From NCBI RefSeq assembly GCF_011694815.1, contig NZ_CP050177.1:5434001-5498000 (forward strand): a DNA stretch of 64,000 nt, given 5' to 3'. The first letter of the stretch is position 1. Each line of letters opens with the position of its first letter. Of the stretch, positions 16,162 through 24,784 are shown one piece after another. Origin of the DNA: Streptomyces liangshanensis. GTDB taxonomy: Bacteria; Actinomycetota; Actinomycetes; Streptomycetales; Streptomycetaceae. The position numbers and the translations under genes are program-made. A model generated the notes under the pieces. The model was not told the DNA's origin. It worked only from the letters and a program-made list of their open reading frames with translations, and ran no database searches.

Positions 16162-17748
16162 TCAACTGCGGCCGGGGCCCAGGGCCTTGCGGCCGCTGGC
16201 GGGGGGGAGGGCCGTGCGGGCGGGGCGTTCCGGCTCGGGCTGCTCGATACGGAGCGCCAGTGCCGGGCAGCGGCGTACCGCGCGCTGGGCGCGGCCCCGC
16301 ATGTGCATCGGGACCGACGCGTCCGCGAGCGCCGGGTAGCCGTCGGGGCCCAGCCGGATCAGCTCGGGCACGATGTCCGCGCAGAGCCCGTGGCCCTGGC
16401 AGAGCGTCCAGTCCACGGCGAGCTTCTCGCCGCTCGGGATCGACTCCTCCGCCTCCTGGTAGCCGGGGCCCGGCAGCGGCAGCACGCCGGTCGTCTCGCG
16501 ACCGCAGCCGCCGTGCAGCATGTGCGCGGCCAGGTCGTCCGTGAACGCCGACAGGGTCGAGGCGAAGAACCGCGCCGAGCCGTCGGGGTGCTTGCACGCG
16601 CCCCGGCCCTTGACGGCCTGGGTGACCGCCCGCAGCGCCTCCAGGGCGGTCGGGCCGCCGCCGTTGATCACGTCGGACAGGCCGCCGGCCGCGGCGGGCA
16701 GCCCGAGCTTGCAGGGACCGCACTGCCCGGCCGTCTCCGCCGCGAGCCAGTTGGCGACCCGCAGGGCCTCGCCCAGCGGGCACGTCTCGGGGCCGATGGG
16801 CAGGATCGCCCCGGCGCCCAGGGAGCCGCCCACGGCCGCCAGGGAGGCCCGGGAGACGACCGCCTCGTGCGCGGCCACCGCGTCGATCCAGTTGCCGTGG
16901 TAGCCGCCGGTGAGCACCCCTTGGGGGAGCGGCGGGGCGCCGGCCATCTGGAGGACGTACCGCAGCGGCACACCGGTCGGCACCTCGATGACCATCGGCC
17001 GGGCGACCGCGCCCGACACGGTCAGCATCACGGTGCCCGGCTCGTCCTCCAGGCCGGTGTGGCCGTAGCGGCGGGCGCCGATCCGGGCGCCGACGGCCAG
17101 TTGGGCGTACGTCTCCGCGTTGGACAGCAGCGTCGGCGCTCCGCCGACACCGGACTCCGCCGCGCGCTCCCGGCGCCCCGGCGGCAGGGCGGGCCCGCCG
17201 CCGATGGCGCGGATCACCGCCGAGGCCTCGCCGGAGACCATGCGCTCGGGCGTACGGACCACCCGCGCGCGCAACTGCTGGCCGCGCCGGTCGGACAGAC
17301 CGCGCTCGGCGAGCGCCGCCCGCATGGATATCTCCGTGGAGTTGCGGGTGACCGCGACGACCAGGGTGCGGGCGCCGAGCGCCTCGGCGGCCAGCAGGGC
17401 GCCGTCCAGGATCAGGTGCGGCGCCCGGTTGAGCAGCACGGTGTCCTTGCGGCACGCGGGCTCGCCCTCACTGCCGTTGATCACCACGACGGGCCTGACC
17501 CCGCGGCGGATCGACGCCTGGGCGACCGCCCGCAGCTTCTTCCCGAAGGGGAAGCCTGCGCCGCCGCGGCCGCGCAGGGTGATGTTCTCGGCGAGCTGCG
17601 CCAGCCGCTCGCCGGTCATCGGCTGGAGCGGGCCGTGCACCTTGAGGTGCATCGGCAGGTCGAGCCGCTCGACCAGGTCGAACCCCTGCGTCAGCTGGGG
17701 CAGGCCGACGACGCGGACTTCGGGTACGTCGGGGAGGGGCGCGTTCAC
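16162..17748 (-). CDS. NuoF-like flavoprotein fused to a 3Fe-4S-type ferredoxin domain
   Basis: A 528-residue protein. Residues 45-330 resemble the 51-kDa NADH-binding subunit of complex I: glycine-rich LRGRGGAGFPFGKK (58-71), GSEGEPACRKD (92-102), an SLBB-like segment (about 240-295) and GGYHGNW. The Fe-S region AETAGQCGPCKLG (337-349) with C385 keeps three of the four usual cysteines; the first is replaced by A340. A C-terminal ferredoxin has C450-x5-C456 and C494-P, the spacing of 3Fe-4S or high-potential 4Fe-4S ferredoxins. GTG 17748 overlaps the stop of the membrane cytochrome gene (GTGA), so the two are translated together. It probably passes electrons between NAD(P)H or another donor and that cytochrome; the direction is inferred. 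Confidence 0.82.
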   Translation of the reverse strand: MNAPLPDVPEVRVVGLPQLTQGFDLVERLDLPMHLKVHGPLQPMTGERLAQLAENITLRGRGGAGFPFGKKLRAVAQASIRRGVRPVVVINGSEGEPACRKDTVLLNRAPHLILDGALLAAEALGARTLVVAVTRNSTEISMRAALAERGLSDRRGQQLRARVVRTPERMVSGEASAVIRAIGGGPALPPGRRERAAESGVGGAPTLLSNAETYAQLAVGARIGARRYGHTGLEDEPGTVMLTVSGAVARPMVIEVPTGVPLRYVLQMAGAPPLPQGVLTGGYHGNWIDAVAAHEAVVSRASLAAVGGSLGAGAILPIGPETCPLGEALRVANWLAAETAGQCGPCKLGLPAAAGGLSDVINGGGPTALEALRAVTQAVKGRGACKHPDGSARFFASTLSAFTDDLAAHMLHGGCGRETTGVLPLPGPGYQEAEESIPSGEKLAVDWTLCQGHGLCADIVPELIRLGPDGYPALADASVPMHMRGRAQRAVRRCPALALRIEQPEPERPARTALPPASGRKALGPGRS

Positions 17749-19448
17749 GGTCGGTCTCCTGCGGGTGCGTTCCAGGGCTCCCCGGCCGGGGGCTGGTAGA
17801 GCGGACCCGGCGGGGGCTCGCTGCCGGGACGGGGCCCCGTTCCGTCGTACGCCGAGCCTTCGTAGGAAGGACCGACCGGGGAGGCGGGAGCCTGGCCCGT
17901 GTACGGCGGAAGGTTGCCCGTGTCGTAGGCGGGGAGGGCGCCTGTGTCGTACGCGGGGATCGCGCCGGTGTCGTACGGGGAGGCCGCGTTGGGGCCGTAG
18001 ACGGGTACGGAACCGGTGTCGTACTGAGGAGCGGAACCGGTGTCGTACGCGGGCGTCGCGCCCGCGTCGTACGTCGGGACCGAACCGGTGTCATAAGGGG
18101 GCGTCGCGCCCGTGTCGTACGTGGGCACGGAACCCGTGTCGTACGGGGAGGGCGCCGCCGGGGCGGGTGTGGGGGCGGGGGGTGTGAAGGCCTGTCCGGG
18201 CGGCGGCGGGGAGGGCGCCGGCCAGGAGCCGGGACGGCCGGTGGACTCTTCGGTGATGATCGGCAGTTCCTCGGTCATGGGGATGCGTTCGGCGAGCGGG
18301 ACGTCACCGGACGGCGTGCCGGACGGGGAGCCGGGCGCCGCGCCGTAGGGGGGTGTGACCGGGAGCACCGTGGTCGGGTCCGTACCCAGGGAGACCGCGC
18401 GGTAGCCGGCCGAGAGGCCGGTTCCGGGTCCGGACACCGGATCGGGGGTGCGACCCGAGAAGGGGTCGGCGAACGCGTCGGACGGCGAATCGCCGCCCGA
18501 GCCGCCCGCACCGCCCGCGTACAGGCCCATGGGGGCCCGCTCCGCCTCGTAAAGAGGCGGGGACGGCGGGGAGAGCCGCGGTGGGGTCCGCGGCCGGCCG
18601 AGAGGGGCACCCAGCGGCTGCCCCGACAGCGAGGGCTCACGGCGCAGCTGCTCGTACTGGGGCTGCGGCGCGAGGCCCGTCGCCCCGGGCAGCGGATCCG
18701 CCGACAGGTCCCGGAGCGACTGCTCCGGCTCCCTCGTACGGCGCTGCCCGCCGGTCATCGCGATGAGCCGGTCGGCGATCTCGTTCTGGAGATGGCGGGG
18801 GAGGAGCCGCAGGGACACGGCCGCCGCCACTCCCACGAGGGAGATGCAGTACATCGTGGTCACCCAGGTCGCCGCCAGCCGGCCTGTGTAGAGGCCGTGC
18901 ACCAGGGCGAAGCACCACGCCGGGTAGGCGACCATGTGCATCGCCCGCCAGCGGCCGGCGATCCGGCCCGGCGTGGCGAAGGCGCTGCGCATCGCCCCGG
19001 TGGTGGCGGCGACGATCATCAGGAGCCCGGCGAGCGAACCGAAGCCGATGAGGCCGTTCGTACCGGTCAGCCCCAGGCCGAACGGCACCACGGCGCCGAT
19101 CAGCGAGACGTGCCCGAGCGACACCTTGACGGTGACGTGCAGCAGGAGGAAGCCGAGCGAGGCCACGGCCGTCGCCCGGTGGATGCCCTGCGCGAGCAAC
19201 CGGTGCCGCGAGGAGAGCAGCAACCGGTCGGTGGCTATCAACCCCCACGCGACGGCCGCCGTCAGGGACACGAGGGAAAGCACGCCGGCCGCGAAGTCGA
19301 GCGCGGCGCGGAAGGCGTCGCCTGTCGCGACGGCGAGAAGGGGTACCAGTACCAGTGCAGCGACGGTCAGCCCGCCCTGGACCTGTCGGCTCATGCCGGG
19401 GTCCAGCGCGGGCGACGAACTGATCCTGCGATTGCGAGAAGGGTTCAT
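17745..19448 (-). CDS. Ferric-reductase-like membrane cytochrome with long repeat-containing tail
   Basis: A 567-residue protein from ATG 19448 (GGAG ten bases upstream). Residues 25-215 form about six membrane helices with two histidine pairs, H90/H104 and H171/H184, the spacing expected for two bis-histidine haems in ferric-reductase or NADPH-oxidase-like domains. The remaining 350 residues are predicted cytoplasmic and disordered, rich in Pro, Gly and Ser, and contain about nine copies of an eight-residue unit such as SVPTYDTG (encoded at 17900-18150). The flavoprotein-ferredoxin gene follows with a 4-base overlap. Together they look like a transmembrane electron-transfer unit that could reduce iron, quinone or oxygen. 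The acceptor is unknown. Confidence 0.8.
   Translation of the reverse strand: MNPSRNRRISSSPALDPGMSRQVQGGLTVAALVLVPLLAVATGDAFRAALDFAAGVLSLVSLTAAVAWGLIATDRLLLSSRHRLLAQGIHRATAVASLGFLLLHVTVKVSLGHVSLIGAVVPFGLGLTGTNGLIGFGSLAGLLMIVAATTGAMRSAFATPGRIAGRWRAMHMVAYPAWCFALVHGLYTGRLAATWVTTMYCISLVGVAAAVSLRLLPRHLQNEIADRLIAMTGGQRRTREPEQSLRDLSADPLPGATGLAPQPQYEQLRREPSLSGQPLGAPLGRPRTPPRLSPPSPPLYEAERAPMGLYAGGAGGSGGDSPSDAFADPFSGRTPDPVSGPGTGLSAGYRAVSLGTDPTTVLPVTPPYGAAPGSPSGTPSGDVPLAERIPMTEELPIITEESTGRPGSWPAPSPPPPGQAFTPPAPTPAPAAPSPYDTGSVPTYDTGATPPYDTGSVPTYDAGATPAYDTGSAPQYDTGSVPVYGPNAASPYDTGAIPAYDTGALPAYDTGNLPPYTGQAPASPVGPSYEGSAYDGTGPRPGSEPPPGPLYQPPAGEPWNAPAGDRP
17900..18150 (-). repeat. 24-bp coding tandem repeat (YDTG octapeptides)
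   Basis: About nine units of 24 bases, each encoding a variant of S/A-x-P-x-Y-D-T-G. One unit has drifted to VYGPN. The unit length is a multiple of three, so copy-number change would keep the frame. It lies in the disordered tail of the cytochrome gene. Confidence 0.85.
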
Positions 19449-19678
19449 GGGGTCGACTCCGAATGGCTCGGGAAAGCGGTCCCGTTGCCGCATGCTAAGT
19501 GGAGCGATACCAGGCAGCGCACGATTCGCAGGTTTAACCAAGGGAAGGTGAGGTAAACGACTTTGAGCTTGCCCCGGATAGGGGCGATACGCGGAGTAAG
19601 GCACTCCCCATCGGTCCGCCGACCCGCCCCGGTGGATCTCCGGTGCGGCCCGTCCGGGCCCTGCGGTACCCTGACGCC

Positions 19679-19717
19679 ATGCGTGCCGTACGCCTTCTGC
19701 TTAGCGGGCCGCGCTGA
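19679..19717 (+). CDS. leuS leader peptide
   Basis: A 12-codon [15 protein letters not shown] then TGA, with three consecutive leucine codons (CTT CTG CTT). A likely -10 box, TACCCT at about 19669-19674, lies so close that the ATG may be at the transcription start (leaderless). A terminator hairpin follows at 19763 and leuS at 19830. Classical attenuators upstream of leuS in some Streptomyces have been predicted by comparative genomics, and this fits that description. Confidence 0.75.
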   Translation: MRAVRLLLSGPR

Positions 19718-19762
19718 TCAGTCCCGACGGATGGAAGATCCGGTCGGAATCGGCGCGGCTGA

Positions 19763-19786
19763 CCCCTCCTGTGCGAGGGGCTTTTT
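19763..19786 (+). terminator. Attenuator terminator upstream of leuS
   Basis: CCCCTC (19763-19768) pairs with GAGGGG (19775-19780), followed by CTTTTT at 19781-19786. An upstream pair, GCCGCGC (19708-19714) overlapping the leader stop and GCGCGGC (19753-19759), could form when no ribosome covers it. Ribosome stalling at the leucine codons would change this folding and let transcription reach leuS. Confidence 0.75.
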
Positions 19787-19829
19787 CATTCGCCGCAGGC
19801 AGAGACGATCGATGGAGCTTCGAAGGATC

Positions 19830-22724
19830 ATGAGCGAGACGAATTCCGCTGCCGCCGAGACGGCTCCGGCCGCCACCGAGACGGCCGCGCCGCACCGCTA
19901 CACGGCTGCCATGGCCGCCGACATCGAGGCACGCTGGCAGGACGTCTGGGCCGCCGAGGGCACGTACGAGGCGCCGAACCCCACCGGTGACCTGGCCGGG
20001 GATCCCGCCCTGGTCGCGCGGCCCAAGAAGTTCATCATGGACATGTTCCCGTACCCCTCCGGCGCGGGACTGCACGTCGGGCACCCCCTCGGGTACATCG
20101 CGACGGACGTCTTCGCCCGCCACCAGCGCATGACCGGCCACAACGTCCTGCACACGCTGGGCTTCGACGCGTTCGGCCTGCCCGCCGAGCAGTACGCGGT
20201 CCAGACCGGCACGCACCCCCGGGCCTCCACCGAGGCCAACATGGAGAACATGAAGGTCCAGCTGCGCCGGCTGGGTCTGGGACACGACACGCGCCGCTCC
20301 TTCGCGACGATCGACCCGGACTACTACCGGTGGACGCAGTGGATCTTCGTCCAGATCTTCAACTCCTGGTACGACGACGAGGCCGACAAGGCGCGGCCGA
20401 TCGACGAGTTGGTGGCGCAGTTCGAGAGCGGACGGCGCACGACGCCCGACGGGCGCCCCTGGAGCGCGCTGGACGCCGTCGAACGCGCCGACGTGCTGGG
20501 CGAGTACCGGCTCGCGTACACCTCCGACGCCCCCGTCAACTGGTGCCCCGGCCTGGGCACGGTCCTGGCGAACGAGGAAGTCACCGCCGAAGGCCGCTCC
20601 GAGCGGGGCAACTTCCCCGTCTTCAAGCGGAAGCTGCGCCAGTGGAACATGCGCATCACGGCCTACGCCGACCGCCTGCTGGCCGACCTGGACGCGCTGG
20701 ACTGGCCGGACGCCATCAAGGCGCAGCAGCGCAACTGGATCGGCCGCAGCGAAGGCGCGCGGGTCGACTTCCCGGTCGGTGACGCCGGCGCGATCACCGT
20801 GTTCACGACCCGTCAGGACACCCTCTTCGGCGCCACCTACATGGTGCTGTCGCCGGAACACGAACTGGTCGAGCGGATCGTCCCCGCCGCCTGGCCCGCC
20901 GACACGCACGCGGTGTGGACGGGCGGCCACGCGACCCCGGCCGAGGCCGTCGACGCGTACCGCAAGCAGGCCGCGTCGAAGTCCGACGTCGAGCGGCAGG
21001 CCGAGGCCAAGGACAAGACCGGCGTCTTCACCGGCGCGTACGCGACCAACCCGGTCAGCGGCGAGCCCGTGCCCGTCTTCATCGCCGACTACGTCCTGAT
21101 GGGGTACGGCACCGGCGCGATCATGGCCGTCCCGGCGCACGACAGCCGCGACTTCGCGTTCGCGCGCGCCTTCGAGCTGCCGATGCGCTGCGTGGTCGAG
21201 CCGTCCGACGGCCGGTCGGCCGACCCGGCGGAGTGGGACGACGCGTTCGCCTCCTACGACGCGAAGCTCATCAACTCCACGAGCGACGACATCGCCCTGG
21301 ACGGCCTGGGCGTCGCCGACGCCAAGGCGCGGATCACCGACTGGCTGGCGTCGCGCGGGATCGGCGAGGGCACGGTCAACTTCCGGCTGCGGGACTGGCT
21401 GTTCAGCCGCCAGCGCTACTGGGGCGAGCCCTTCCCGATCGTGTACGACGAGGACGGCGTCGCGCACCCGCTGCCCGAGTCGATGCTGCCGCTGGAACTG
21501 CCCGAGGTCGACGACTACTCGCCGCGGACGTTCGACCCGGACTACGCCGACACCCAGCCCGAGCCCCCGCTGTCGCGGAAGCAGGACTGGGTCGACGTGG
21601 AACTGGACCTGGGCCGGGGCGAGGGCGTCAGGCGCTACCGCCGCGAGACCAACACCATGCCCAACTGGGCCGGTTCCTGCTGGTACGAGCTGCGCTACCT
21701 CGACCCGCACAACAGCGAGAAGCTGGTCGACCCGGCCATCGAGCAGTACTGGATGGGCCCCCGCGAGGGGCAGCCGCACGGCGGCGTGGACCTGTACGTG
21801 GGCGGCGCCGAACACGCCGTACTGCACCTGCTGTACGCGCGGTTCTGGTCCAAGATGCTGTTCGACCTGGGCCACATCTCGTCGGTCGAGCCCTTCCACA
21901 AGCTCTACAACCAGGGCATGATCCAGGCGTTCGTCTACCGGGACAGCCGGGGCATCGCGGTGCCGGCCACCGAGGTCGAGGAGCGCGACGGCGGGTACTG
22001 GCACCAGGGCGCCAAGGTCACCCGCGTCCTGGGCAAGATGGGCAAGTCCCTCAAGAACGCCGTCACTCCGGACGAGATCTGCGCCGAGTACGGGGCGGAC
22101 ACCCTGCGTCTGTACGAGATGGCCATGGGCCCCCTGGACGTCTCGCGTCCGTGGGACACGCGCGCGGTCGTCGGTCAGTACCGGCTGCTCCAGCGGCTGT
22201 GGCGCAACGTCGTCGACGAGACGACGGGCGAGGTCACCGTGGTCGACACGGAGCCCGGCGAGGAGACCCTGCGCGCGTTGCACAAGGCCGTCGACGGGGT
22301 CGCGCAGGACATGGCGGGGTTGCGGTTCAACACCGCGATCGCCAAGGTCACCGAGCTGAACAACCACCTGACGAAGGTCGGCGGCCCGGTGTCGCGGACC
22401 GTCGCCGAGCGGCTGGTGCTGCTGGTCGCGCCGCTGGCCCCGCACATCGCCGAAGAGCTGTGGCGCAGGCTGGGCCACACCGACTCGGTGGTGCACCAGG
22501 ACTTCCCGGTCGCCGACCCCGCGTACGTCGTGGACGACACCGTGACGTGCGTGGTGCAGGTCAAGGGCAAGGTCAAGGCGCGTCTGGAGGTGCCCGCGTC
22601 GATCTCGGACGCGGAGCTGGAGGCGCTGGTGCTGGGCGAGGCGGCGGTGGTCGTGGCGGTGGGCGGCGCGACGATCCGCAAGGTGATCGTGCGGGCGCCG
22701 AAGCTGGTGAACATCGTCGTATGA
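19830..22724 (+). CDS. leuS: Leucyl-tRNA synthetase
   Basis: Charges tRNA-Leu with leucine. The 964-residue class I enzyme has the HIGH-type motif in [18 protein letters not shown] (near residue 74), the KMSKS-type motif [16 protein letters not shown] (near residue 740), the editing domain ([29 protein letters not shown]) and the anticodon-binding and C-terminal domains ending in [16 protein letters not shown] 19830 is chosen; an in-frame ATG at 19812 would add six residues. The preceding leader peptide and terminator indicate control by leucyl-tRNA charging. Confidence 0.97.
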   Translation: MSETNSAAAETAPAATETAAPHRYTAAMAADIEARWQDVWAAEGTYEAPNPTGDLAGDPALVARPKKFIMDMFPYPSGAGLHVGHPLGYIATDVFARHQRMTGHNVLHTLGFDAFGLPAEQYAVQTGTHPRASTEANMENMKVQLRRLGLGHDTRRSFATIDPDYYRWTQWIFVQIFNSWYDDEADKARPIDELVAQFESGRRTTPDGRPWSALDAVERADVLGEYRLAYTSDAPVNWCPGLGTVLANEEVTAEGRSERGNFPVFKRKLRQWNMRITAYADRLLADLDALDWPDAIKAQQRNWIGRSEGARVDFPVGDAGAITVFTTRQDTLFGATYMVLSPEHELVERIVPAAWPADTHAVWTGGHATPAEAVDAYRKQAASKSDVERQAEAKDKTGVFTGAYATNPVSGEPVPVFIADYVLMGYGTGAIMAVPAHDSRDFAFARAFELPMRCVVEPSDGRSADPAEWDDAFASYDAKLINSTSDDIALDGLGVADAKARITDWLASRGIGEGTVNFRLRDWLFSRQRYWGEPFPIVYDEDGVAHPLPESMLPLELPEVDDYSPRTFDPDYADTQPEPPLSRKQDWVDVELDLGRGEGVRRYRRETNTMPNWAGSCWYELRYLDPHNSEKLVDPAIEQYWMGPREGQPHGGVDLYVGGAEHAVLHLLYARFWSKMLFDLGHISSVEPFHKLYNQGMIQAFVYRDSRGIAVPATEVEERDGGYWHQGAKVTRVLGKMGKSLKNAVTPDEICAEYGADTLRLYEMAMGPLDVSRPWDTRAVVGQYRLLQRLWRNVVDETTGEVTVVDTEPGEETLRALHKAVDGVAQDMAGLRFNTAIAKVTELNNHLTKVGGPVSRTVAERLVLLVAPLAPHIAEELWRRLGHTDSVVHQDFPVADPAYVVDDTVTCVVQVKGKVKARLEVPASISDAELEALVLGEAAVVVAVGGATIRKVIVRAPKLVNIVV

Positions 22725-22733
22725 CGGGCGGGG

Positions 22734-22753
22734 GCCTGCCTCTAGGGGCAGGC
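22734..22753 (+). terminator. Hairpin just after leuS
   Basis: GCCTGCC (22734-22740) pairs with GGCAGGC (22747-22753) around a 6-base loop, ten bases after the leuS stop codon. No T run follows. Confidence 0.5.
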
Positions 22754-22765
22754 TGCGGGTCGCCA

Positions 22766-22851
22766 CGGGCCGGTCGGGGGTTCCTGCGGGCCGGTTGAGG
22801 GTTTCGATTACGGGCAGGTTGAGGGTTTCCACGGAACCCTTTGCCTGCCCG
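22766..22851 (+). repeat. Three 24-bp repeats ending in a long hairpin
   Basis: Three related units, each near GGGCCGGTTGAGGGTTTC, start at about 22767, 22788 and 22811. The third extends into a strong hairpin: CGGGCAGG (22811-22818) with CCTGCCCG (22844-22851), and AGGGTT (22822-22827) with AACCCT (22835-22840). It may be a second terminator or a processing site between leuS and the next gene. Confidence 0.6.
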
Positions 22852-22930
22852 TTCCGTTTACGGTGGAAGAACAACCGCGGAAGCCACAACGGACGACGAC
22901 AAGTTTCCGACCCAACCCCGAGGGGCGCTC

Positions 22931-23662
22931 ATGGAAGCCGTGATCCTGATCCTGGCGCTACTCTTCGTCGCCTTCGTGGCGCTGGGGGTGTTCGTGAGCG
23001 TCAAGGCGGTCAAGGCGGCCAAGCGCGGGGTCGACCGCACGATCTCGCAGGCCCGCAGGACCGTGGAGGACACCACGCTGCGCGCGCGGAGCCTCGGACA
23101 GATGGGCGTGCCGGGCGAGCTGGCCCAGCTGCGGGTCCGGTTGCGTACGTCGATGAAGGCCACGCAGGACGCGCTGCACGCGGGCGCGGCCGAGGACGCG
23201 TCCCTGTCGGAGTCGGTCGGCCTGTTCGAGCGCCTCAGCGTGCACGGCAGGGAGCTGGACGACGACCTCCGGCAGATGGAGCGGGACCCGGACCGGGCGA
23301 GGGTCGCGGAGCGCCTGGAGGGGCTGCGGGAGCGCACGGAGCGGATCACGCGTTCGGCGGACTCGTTGCGGTGGGCGGCGCGGGACCGGGCGCGGAAGTT
23401 CGCGGAGGACGACCTGTCGTCCCTGAGCGAGCAGATCGACGTGGAGTCGGGGGCGCTGCGGCACTGGTCGACGGTGGACGAGTCGGCGGGGGGCGCGGCG
23501 GCGGGACAGTGGCCGTCCGAGGGGCATTCCGAGGGGCCTACGGAAGCGGACCGGGCCAGGGGTACGGCGGAGGCCATCGAGCCCCCGGATCCCCGGCAGA
23601 ACGTCTATCCGTGGCAGAAGCCGGCCAGGCAGCCGCAGCCACGCCCGGAGGCCACGAACTGA
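22931..23662 (+). CDS. Membrane-anchored coiled-coil protein of unknown function
   Basis: A 243-residue protein from ATG 22931 (GAGGGG upstream). An N-terminal membrane helix (VILILALLFVAFVALGVFVSV, residues 4-24) is followed by long charged helices with heptad-like patterns (about residues 30-180, for example AERLEGLRERTERITRSADSLR), then a Pro/Glu-rich tail ending NVYPWQKPARQPQPRP. No catalytic motif is seen. The layout resembles small scaffold proteins of the cytoplasmic membrane face. It stands alone between leuS and the DegV gene. Confidence 0.72.
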   Translation: MEAVILILALLFVAFVALGVFVSVKAVKAAKRGVDRTISQARRTVEDTTLRARSLGQMGVPGELAQLRVRLRTSMKATQDALHAGAAEDASLSESVGLFERLSVHGRELDDDLRQMERDPDRARVAERLEGLRERTERITRSADSLRWAARDRARKFAEDDLSSLSEQIDVESGALRHWSTVDESAGGAAAGQWPSEGHSEGPTEADRARGTAEAIEPPDPRQNVYPWQKPARQPQPRPEATN

Positions 23663-23828
23663 AGGGGACGGGGCTTTCGGGACGTGCCCTGGGTGACGGG
23701 ATTCGGACGCGGTAAGTGACGGGATGCGGGCGCGGGAAGTGACGGATTCGACGTCGGTCCGGACGGAAGCGATCATTGAGGCGGTCCCGGGCTGCCTACC
23801 GGCGGCGACGGCGGGTAACCTCCCGCTC

Positions 23829-24674
23829 ATGTCCCGCCATGTCGCGATCGTCACCGATTCCACGGCCTACCTGCCGGCCCAGACGATGGAGCGGCACGGC
23901 ATCACCGCGGTCCCGCTGACCGTCGTGCTGGGCGACAGGGCGTGGGAAGAGGGTACGGAGATCTCGGCGCGGTCGCTGGCCGTCGCCCTCCAGAAGCGAC
24001 GCTCCGTGACGACGTCCCGGCCGAGCCCCGAGGTCTTCGCCGCCGCGTACCGGGCGGCCGCCGAGGCCGGCGCGAGCGGGATCGTTTCGCTCCACCTGTC
24101 CGCCGAGTTCTCCGGGACCTACGACGCCGCCGTGCTGGCCGCGAAGGAGGCTCCGGTGCCGGTTCGGGTCGTGGACACCGGGATGGTGGCGATGGCGCTC
24201 GGGTTCTGCGCGCTGGCGGCGGCCGAGGCGGCGGAGGCGGACGGCACGCTGGACGAGGCGGTGGCGGCGGCGGAGAAGCGGGCCGCCGGGACCTCGGCGT
24301 ACTTCTACGTCGACACCCTGGACTATCTGCGCCGGGGCGGGCGGATCGGCGCGGCCCAGGCGCTGTTCGGTTCGGCCCTCGCCGTGAAGCCGCTGTTGCA
24401 GCTGGAGGGCGGGCGCATCGAGATGCTGGAGAAGGTGCGGACGGCGTCGAAGGCCATCGCCCGGCTGGAGGAGATCGTCGCCGAGCGGGCCGGGGTCGGT
24501 GACGTGGACATCGCGGTGCACCACCTCGCGGCGCCCGAGCGGGCGACGGCGCTGGCCGAGCGGTTGCGCGAGCGGATTCCCGGACTGGTGGACCTGCACG
24601 TCAGCGAGGTGGGCGCGGTGATCGGGGCGCACACCGGGCCGGGGCTGCTGGGGGCCGTGATCTCCCCGCGCTGA
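23829..24674 (+). CDS. DegV family fatty-acid-binding protein
   Basis: A 281-residue DegV/FakB-type protein. Such proteins bind a fatty acid and, in Firmicutes, present it to the kinase FakA. Motifs are VAIVTDSTAYLP at the N-terminus, VTTSRPSPEVF near residue 61, LSAEFSGTYDAAVLA near residue 92, VVDTGMVAMALGF near residue 117, and YFYVDTLDYLRRGGRIGAAQ near residue 158. ATG 23829 is chosen over GTG or ATG codons further upstream because family homology begins at once. No kinase partner gene lies nearby. It may belong to the same transcriptional unit as comEA, 110 bases downstream. Confidence 0.92.
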   Translation: MSRHVAIVTDSTAYLPAQTMERHGITAVPLTVVLGDRAWEEGTEISARSLAVALQKRRSVTTSRPSPEVFAAAYRAAAEAGASGIVSLHLSAEFSGTYDAAVLAAKEAPVPVRVVDTGMVAMALGFCALAAAEAAEADGTLDEAVAAAEKRAAGTSAYFYVDTLDYLRRGGRIGAAQALFGSALAVKPLLQLEGGRIEMLEKVRTASKAIARLEEIVAERAGVGDVDIAVHHLAAPERATALAERLRERIPGLVDLHVSEVGAVIGAHTGPGLLGAVISPR

Positions 24675-24784
24675 CTCGTACGGGTGACACGTACAGGTGA
24701 CGAAGTTATCCACAACGGATCGGTTGTCCACCGGAATTGAGGGTGATCCGCGAGGTTCGGCGGCGGTGCCTAACGTGTTGAGGC

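Noticed and set aside
19701..22889. Minus-strand open frame of about 1,060 codons
   Set aside because: It is the antisense shadow of leuS, whose motifs and codon bias on the plus strand are unmistakable.
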